A stretch of 60,579 nt of DNA from Candidatus Anaerobiospirillum pullicola (GTDB lineage Bacteria > Pseudomonadota > Gammaproteobacteria > Enterobacterales > Succinivibrionaceae): the NCBI GenBank assembly GCA_018884035.1, contig JAHLFE010000013.1, forward strand, positions 1-60,579. The letters are read 5' to 3'. The translations under genes were made by a program, and so were the position numbers. Shown here in pieces: positions 55,621 through 60,579 of this stretch. The notes under the pieces were generated by a model. It searched no databases. It was not told the origin of the DNA and worked only from the letters and a program-made list of their open reading frames with translations. Numbering within the stretch: the first letter of the stretch is position 1; each line of letters opens with the position of its first letter.

Positions 55621-56625
55621 ATGCAAACGCCAAAGTCAATTATGATGTGGAGAGCCACAGAGAAGTTGACCTCCATTCTCTCGACGGAGTACTTGCTGGG
55701 CGGCTCAATTGGCGCCAGCTTATGGGCTCTGGGAGATAAGGACTTTGAACAGGAGAGTGCTAACTTAGCACCTGGCTCCATGATTCTGTTGTTTGGTACC
55801 AACGACAAGTCCAACTACATCATTGGTGGTGCCTACCTCTTAGGATGGCGTGAGTGCTCGTTAAAAGAGGCGTGGGAACTCTACGGCGTGCACAATGGTG
55901 CCTACAACTATAAAGACTTTGTCTCTGAGGTCGAAGCACGCGGCGGTAACGAACAGAGCAATCTGTCTATGGCGCTGCTGGCTCACACCTTTATCTTTGA
56001 TGTGGCTGACTACGTTCACATCCCTGATGAGCTCTCGGACTTCTTAAGCGACAAGCACGTCTTTACTCTGTCCTTAGATGAGCCTTTAGGCCGCTACCTG
56101 CACACACGTGTGTTAGAGCACCGTAACAACTACATTGGCAGCGATGGCGCCGATTGGAAGGGCATGTACTACGCTGCCTCGCACCGTAACTCTAAGGCCT
56201 ATGTGGCTGAGTTCTCCTCCCGTGTGCTCAATGCTTACGACTTCCGCTGTGCCTTATCTGGCGTTAAAGCTCGTCCGGTGCTGGCCGTGGCGCACATCCA
56301 GCCTTTCTATGACTCCAAGTTCCAAAAGTCCAGTAACGGCGTAGTGCTGCGCAGCGACCTCTATCAGCTCTTTAGCGCGGGTTATATCACCTTTGTCTAC
56401 AAGGACAATGGCGACAAGTTAGTCGCTAAGGTCTCGCAGACGGTAAAGGCTGCTTATGGCGATGACTACATGCAGTACGATGGCAAGGAGTTGCTGTTAC
56501 CTGCTGATCGCGATAACTGGCCAGAGCCACGCTATGTGCTGTGGCACAATCAAAATTGCTTTGAGAACTGGCTGCACATTCGTGGCACGCATAACTTCGA
56601 TCAGGCCACTAAGGTCTCAAAGTAA
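55621..56625 (+). CDS. EVE-like/HNH endonuclease, probable modification-dependent restriction enzyme
   Basis: The 334-residue protein matches a two-domain family. The N-terminal half (about residues 45-160) is an EVE/PUA-like fold with SMILLFGTNDKSNYIIGGAY, a type of domain that reads modified bases. The C-terminal half is HNH: CALSGVKARPVLAVAHIQPF, then SSNGVVLRSDLYQLFSAGY, and the closing DNWPEPRYVLWHNQNCFENW. Relatives usually have DLHRLF or DLHTLF at the last motif; here Tyr replaces that His, so activity is not certain. GAGGGAG lies upstream of the ATG. It has no methyltransferase partner, fitting a type IV-like role. Confidence 0.8.
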   Translation: MQTPKSIMMWRATEKLTSILSTEYLLGGSIGASLWALGDKDFEQESANLAPGSMILLFGTNDKSNYIIGGAYLLGWRECSLKEAWELYGVHNGAYNYKDFVSEVEARGGNEQSNLSMALLAHTFIFDVADYVHIPDELSDFLSDKHVFTLSLDEPLGRYLHTRVLEHRNNYIGSDGADWKGMYYAASHRNSKAYVAEFSSRVLNAYDFRCALSGVKARPVLAVAHIQPFYDSKFQKSSNGVVLRSDLYQLFSAGYITFVYKDNGDKLVAKVSQTVKAAYGDDYMQYDGKELLLPADRDNWPEPRYVLWHNQNCFENWLHIRGTHNFDQATKVSK

Positions 56626-57040
56626 GACCAATTAAGTGGGCTTAATGCGGGCGTAAGCGGCTCTGCGCTTGGTGCAAAGAGCTGCGTGCAGCAGTATGAC
56701 ATGCTCTGTCTTAGCTGTTTCAGGGCAGCTGAGGCGGGGCCTGTGTCGTTTTGGCTGGTAAGCAAGGTAGGTCTTGAGATGCTACTGTGGACGAAGGGAA
56801 AAGAGCTCTTTAGCCTGAGTTTAGGAGCTCGAGGAGTCTAAGAGAGTATATAGGGGATGGATCCTTGAGAGGACAGTGCGGGGAAAACAGACGCAAGGCA
56901 GAATTAGCTTGTTGGGGGCTAACAATAACGCTGTAGAGTGGCTTAGCTCCCAGCAGAAAAGCGTCATTTGCCTTGCTGCTGTTGTTTGTAAGAGTGCTGT
57001 TTTGCGTAAGAAGATCTTACGCGAGCTTGCTGGTTACTGT
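56626..57040. other. Convergent gap between the HNH gene and the DprA-like gene
   Basis: No gene is supported. Small plus-strand frames here run antisense into the DprA-like gene and are not credible. Confidence 0.45.
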
Positions 57041-58504
57041 TTATGTAGAAGAGGACTCTTCTGCTATGACGAGCAGCGGCAGCGGTAGATCTTTTTTCCT
57101 CGGTGACCTTTTGGTTTTTGCTGATGTGGTGGTCGCCTTTGGCTTTGCTTGTACTTTCTTTCGTTGCTTAGCAGGCTTGACCGTGGTTTTGCTTGGGAGC
57201 AAGCCTCTTTCCTCAGGTATGCCATCCAATACCTTAGAGCCATAGACATCTGAGATATCTGGGATAGTGATGCTATTTGACGCTGGAGCACTCTCTGTTT
57301 GCACAAGAGCTGATGCAGGTGCCTTTGATACTTGCGCAATAGGCGCAGATTCAGGTGCTGCTGGCACTTGCTTAATAGGCGTAGTTGCAGGTGCTGCTGA
57401 CACTTGCGCAATAGGTGCAGATGCAGGGGCCTTTGATACTTGCTTAATTGGCGCAAGTGCAGGCGCCACTGGTACTTGCTCAATAGGCGCAGAAGTATGG
57501 GCCTTTGATACTTGCTCAAGAGGTGCAGGTGTAGGTGCCACAGGCACTTGCTCAATAGGCGCAGTCACCTCGGTGGGGGCATTAACGTTTGCTGATGGGA
57601 CTGGCTCCTGTATTTTCGCTGGCTCTATGACATTATCTGCGAGGTCTACAGCGGTGGCACTTTGTGCAAGGAGCTGCGCATTTGCAAAGTTATCAGCAGT
57701 CTCAGTGATGTGCACGTTGATCGGCAGCGTTGCTTGAAATTCCGTTGGAGTGCTATCCTTGGTGTTGTCAGTATCCTCTATTTGCGCGGTGTTGCTCTGC
57801 TGGGATAAACCTCGGATGATCTTGGTGCACTCCACGGCACGCTGCTTACTAAAGCGTGTAGTAGGCTCATAGCAGCTCAATACCAGTAGCTGTCCAGCTA
57901 TCAAGGGCTGATAGTAATCTCTAAGTCGGCTAGAGGCAGTACTGATACCTTTAGGCAGAACTACAACACAGCTGCCCCCAGCATCAAACACAGATTGTAG
58001 CGTGCAATTATCTATGTCTTCGTCAAAGCCGCTAACTAATAATACTTGGCCTCGTTGTGCTGCTTGCTGCGCTGTAGTGTTGGTAAGCAGCGATAGGTCG
58101 CTTATATCGACCATAGGCTGATTCAAAAGATCAATATTGCCCTTAGTAAAGAACAGTGTAGGAGCACTGCGTTTTAGATTTGTTTTGAGGATTCGAGGGT
58201 AGCGTTTGTCTGAAAGAGAGATGATATCATATCCTTGCTGCAGCAAGTCTGTGATCTGAAACGCGTAATTGGTTAATTGAGCGTATGATTGGCTAAAAGC
58301 TTGGCATTCTGCATCAGTAAGTCCAAGCTCTGGCCAGAGCTCTTGCTGCTCAAAGAGATCGACAATCGAAAGGCTGGGATCATGGTGTAGCGCGTTGATA
58401 TAGAGGGTGTTTTTACGCTCCGTAGACAAGGCGTCTTTATGTTTCTTGTCGGCACTCTCCATAAAAGCAAGCGCATACCAGTAGGTTAATGTCTGCCTGT
58501 TCAA
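57041..58504 (-). CDS. DprA/Smf-like (SLOG fold) protein with repetitive and basic tail
   Basis: Residues about 100-240 are a DprA/Smf-type Rossmann domain: YDIISLSDKRYPRILKTNLK corresponds to the DprA lead-in, and LVSGFDEDIDNCTLQSVFDA followed by GGSCVVVLPKGI to the nucleotide-binding core. Many changes from true DprA argue against a simple transformation role. Residues about 308-402 are seven or eight 12-residue repeats of the form APIEQVPVAPTP/APIKQVSKAPAS. The end (about 430-475) is Lys/Arg-rich (KPAKQRKKVQAKPKA), probably nucleic-acid-binding. The start is TTG 58504 with AGGAG 7 nt ahead. It lies downstream of the RecQ-family gene on the same strand. Confidence 0.8.
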   Translation of the reverse strand: MNRQTLTYWYALAFMESADKKHKDALSTERKNTLYINALHHDPSLSIVDLFEQQELWPELGLTDAECQAFSQSYAQLTNYAFQITDLLQQGYDIISLSDKRYPRILKTNLKRSAPTLFFTKGNIDLLNQPMVDISDLSLLTNTTAQQAAQRGQVLLVSGFDEDIDNCTLQSVFDAGGSCVVVLPKGISTASSRLRDYYQPLIAGQLLVLSCYEPTTRFSKQRAVECTKIIRGLSQQSNTAQIEDTDNTKDSTPTEFQATLPINVHITETADNFANAQLLAQSATAVDLADNVIEPAKIQEPVPSANVNAPTEVTAPIEQVPVAPTPAPLEQVSKAHTSAPIEQVPVAPALAPIKQVSKAPASAPIAQVSAAPATTPIKQVPAAPESAPIAQVSKAPASALVQTESAPASNSITIPDISDVYGSKVLDGIPEERGLLPSKTTVKPAKQRKKVQAKPKATTTSAKTKRSPRKKDLPLPLLVIAEESSST

Positions 58505-58527
58505 TTTGCGTCTCCTGTGGTTTTTTG

Positions 58528-58665
58528 GGCTCTACTCAGATTTGGTTGATACTAAAAAGCAGCGGCCCCCAGAGCTCAAGCATGGGGCCCATGTGGTAAG
58601 CGTTTGGCGTGCCCCACATTGTAGTGGTGTGAGTACCTCTTATCCACCAAACACTGAGGAGAGCC
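58528..58665 (+). mobile_element. MITE-like repeat, copy F
   Basis: The left end GGCTCTACTCAGATTTGGTT (58528 on) and right end TATCCACCAAACACTGAGGA plus GAGCC (58641-58665) are inverted repeats. The body has AAAAAGCAGCGGCC, CTCAAGCATGGGGCCC and GCGTTTGGCGTG. Left of it, TTTTTTGG matches the flank of copy D. Confidence 0.7.
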
Positions 58666-58671
58666 GATTTG

Positions 58672-58822
58672 TCTCTCCTCAGTGTTAGTTGATGCCGAAA
58701 AGCAGCAGCGTCCCTGCGCTTAAGCAATGAGGGCTATGGTAGGTGATGGGGGGTGGCGTGACCAACCTTCAACCTTGGAGGAGTAGTGAGTAGGTGCCCT
58801 ATCCACCAACTCAGAAAGGAGT
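58672..58822 (+). mobile_element. MITE-like repeat, copy G, overlapping the recQ end
   Basis: Left end CTCTCCTCAGTGTTAGTTGA, body GAAAAGCAGCAGCGTCCCTG, GCTTAAGCAATGAGGG and GGTGGCGTGACCAACCTT, right end TATCCACCAACTCAGAAAGG. It follows copy F head to tail. Its right end overlaps the last codons and stop of the recQ-like gene (stop at 58811). Confidence 0.7.
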
Positions 58823-60385
58823 ATCCTCTGCTTGTTTTTGGGCATTGAATTTTGTGTAAAACCGTTGCAGTTTTAATCGCCACTCCTGACTAGGGATGAG
58901 TTTTAGAGGTGGGAGATCAGTGTTGTCACAGTTGCAGCTGTTAACAAGGGAGGCGTCTTCCAAGTATGCACAAAGGTATTGCATGCGAGGCTTGTCGGTG
59001 AATACATACTTCACCATACTCCTCAAATCTTGTAGCTTGTGCTCTCTGATCTGCTCAAGATAAGCTACATTCAGTGCAGGGGCTCCCTGCTTATACTCGT
59101 AAAAGGATCCAGTCCTATCAGAGTGCTTGACGACGATGCCCTGATTGCGAAGATTTTCCAAAATAATCATTAGCTCATTTTGCTTGAGCTGCACGAGCTC
59201 TTTCAGCTGAGTGAACTTCAATGGTTGCTTCTTGAGAGTATCGATGACGAGTTGGTATGTTGCAGGGGGAGGACAACTGCTTTCAATAAAGAAGTAAGGC
59301 AGCTTGCAGTCTTCATATCCGCAGATATTGTTACGATGCTCATTAAACATCAGGACAATGTGCGCTATCCGGCCATCGCGCCCAGCGCGGCCAATTTCCT
59401 GATAATAATGGATCGGAGACTGTGGTATTTGTGTGTGTATGATAAAGCGAATATCATCTTTATCTAACCCCATGCCTAAAGCGTTGGTGGTAACAACACA
59501 CTTATACTGGTTTTGCATCAGCCCTTCTTCAATTTGGATGCGTCTGCCTGCATCATAACCTCCATTGTAGCTGGCAGCGTTGATCCCATTGCTTTTCAGC
59601 CAAGTTGCATAGAGCTCGGTTTGTTCTTTCGTAGCGACAAAAATCAAACCTACTCCAGGAGTTTCTGGCAGGTGCTGTGCAAGCCAAATCAGCTTGTCAT
59701 CCTCTGACTGTACGCGCAATACCCTTAAAGCAAAATTCTGGCGGATCAAGGGGCCTCGAATCACAGTAATCGGATTCGGTTGACCTGGTTGAATTTGGGC
59801 TGCAATATCCTTCTGTACGAACGTGGTAGCTGTCGCTGTAGTGGCTAATACAGGCTGGTGTTGTGGCAACGGTAGAACATACTTGACGATGCGCTGAAAG
59901 GCAGGCCTAAAGTCATGTCCCCAAGTTGATATGGCGTGCGCCTCATCGATGACCAGCAGTGCAAACTTGATTTTTATCAGGGCTTCCTGCCATTGAGGGT
60001 CATCTTGGCGTTCTGGAGTTATGTATACGATTTTGTACTTGCCTGCAATCGTATTTTTAAAGATACGCAGATTCTCCTCTCGGGAGTTATTAGAGTTGAT
60101 ACAGGCGGCTGTAATGCCCAAAGCGTTAAGCTTATTGGTTTGATCACGCATTAGGGCAATCAATGGCGAGAGAACAATGGTTACGCCATCCAAAAGCATA
60201 GCAGGGAACTGATAACATAAAGATTTGCCAAAACCAGTGCGCTCAACAAGCAGGACACGTTGCCCTTGTAAAAGAGCATGAATTGCCGTCCATTGATCAT
60301 CATAGAAGTGGTCGATATGGAAAGCGCGTTGGAGATAGGATTCGGCTTCAGTGCGAGACATGTTTTTTAATTGGTTAAGATCCAT
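58811..60385 (-). CDS. RecQ-family ATP-dependent DNA helicase
   Basis: This is a superfamily 2 3'-5' helicase. Motifs in order: a Q-motif region around DDQWTAIHALLQG near residue 30, Walker A VERTGFGKSLCYQFPA, VLSPLIALMRDQ, the DEAH box VIDEAHAISTWGHDFRP, LATTATAT, VTTNALGMGLDKDDIRF and QEIGRAGRDGR. After the helicase core it has a zinc-binding-like region (CGYEDCKLPYF and SCNCDN) and a winged-helix-like part, but no HRDC domain; at 524 residues it is shorter than housekeeping RecQ (about 600). It is more A/T-rich than the genes before 54.9 kb. The last codons overlap a MITE-like element. Confidence 0.88.
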   Translation of the reverse strand: MDLNQLKNMSRTEAESYLQRAFHIDHFYDDQWTAIHALLQGQRVLLVERTGFGKSLCYQFPAMLLDGVTIVLSPLIALMRDQTNKLNALGITAACINSNNSREENLRIFKNTIAGKYKIVYITPERQDDPQWQEALIKIKFALLVIDEAHAISTWGHDFRPAFQRIVKYVLPLPQHQPVLATTATATTFVQKDIAAQIQPGQPNPITVIRGPLIRQNFALRVLRVQSEDDKLIWLAQHLPETPGVGLIFVATKEQTELYATWLKSNGINAASYNGGYDAGRRIQIEEGLMQNQYKCVVTTNALGMGLDKDDIRFIIHTQIPQSPIHYYQEIGRAGRDGRIAHIVLMFNEHRNNICGYEDCKLPYFFIESSCPPPATYQLVIDTLKKQPLKFTQLKELVQLKQNELMIILENLRNQGIVVKHSDRTGSFYEYKQGAPALNVAYLEQIREHKLQDLRSMVKYVFTDKPRMQYLCAYLEDASLVNSCNCDNTDLPPLKLIPSQEWRLKLQRFYTKFNAQKQAEDTPF

Positions 60386-60579
60386 ACGCTACTCATGTCT
60401 TCTTGATACAAAAAGGAACGTTTAACCCACTAAGGCACGGGGCTATAGCTAGGCCTAAAGCCTAAAGATGGTTGGCTGGCCATAAGTAAGGCACTTTGGG
60501 AGGCTGGGAGGAGTCTGTAAGCTAACTCTCACCCTCACTACAAAATACTAGAATAGTTTCGTTAGTAAAAAAAAAAAAA
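60386..60579. other. Upstream of the recQ-like gene, to the window edge
   Basis: It presumably contains the minus-strand promoter of the recQ-like gene. The last 13 bases (60567-60579) are all A, which suggests an assembly edge rather than biology. Confidence 0.4.

Noticed and set aside
60567-60579. Terminal poly-A as a biological tail or insertion-sequence end
   Set aside because: It coincides exactly with the end of the supplied sequence and is most simply an assembly edge.

Overview
The window looks like a piece of a gammaproteobacterial chromosome. The block ruvC-ruvA-ruvB-ybgC-tolQ-tolR-tolA-tolB-pal is the classical gammaproteobacterial order. The mix of galactose use, urease with a urea ABC importer, TRAP transport, alpha-glycosidases and long low-complexity protein tails would suit an anaerobic gut bacterium such as a member of the Succinivibrionaceae. 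That lineage call is an inference; there is no rRNA here to confirm it. The 13-A run at the right edge looks like a contig end.

Layout, left to right. (1) 1-6060: Leloir genes galE, galT and galK behind a promoter whose -10 box overlaps a GalR/LacI-type palindrome, with a second palindrome about 310 bp upstream. (2) 6240-9650, other carbon and nitrogen genes: on the minus strand ridA then a MalY/PatB-type PLP lyase, then a sugar O-acetyltransferase on the plus strand with a third copy of the palindrome behind it. (3) 10328-12785: a soluble KAP-type NTPase and a 61-bp tandem repeat. (4) 12786-26915: a complete urea module, urtABCDE followed by ureD, ureABC, ureE, ureF and ureG, broken up by repeat elements between ureC and ureE and between ureF and ureG. 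(5) 27195-29010, minus strand: a tRNA-Thr(CGU) and four related, apparently independently promoted structured RNA units with a common 5' hairpin, a common 3' pseudoknot-like domain and a different palindrome in the middle. I do not recognise this RNA family; it is the best candidate for something undescribed. (6) 29155-41773: a small membrane protein, an AraC-type regulator, and a locus of two GH31 glycosidases flanking a DctPQM TRAP transporter. (7) 42640-54868: small envelope proteins, ruvCAB, ybgC, an orphan DUF1778-like antitoxin, and tolQRAB-pal, with an extraordinary C-terminal extension on TolQ. (8) 55621-60385: a defence-like set, an EVE-like/HNH endonuclease and, on the other strand, a RecQ-family helicase followed by a DprA/Smf-like protein.

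Intergenic regions are long and full of repeats. The clearest family is a 100-155 bp MITE-like element with terminal inverted repeats around CTCAGAGTTTGGTGGATA, with seven copies in 60 kb. Other families are a palindrome-ended element present twice between ureC and ureE, a 120-155 bp family seen three times, a 95-bp pair, and a short recurrent CTYGAGATAAGG motif. No transposase is present, so any mobility would have to be supplied in trans.

How the genes fit together: Urt imports urea, the urease hydrolyses it to ammonia and CO2, and UreDEFG load nickel. RidA probably clears reactive enamines released by its PLP-enzyme neighbour. The TRAP system probably imports an acidic ligand that the two GH31 enzymes act on. 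Tol-Pal maintains the envelope, and RuvABC resolves recombination intermediates.
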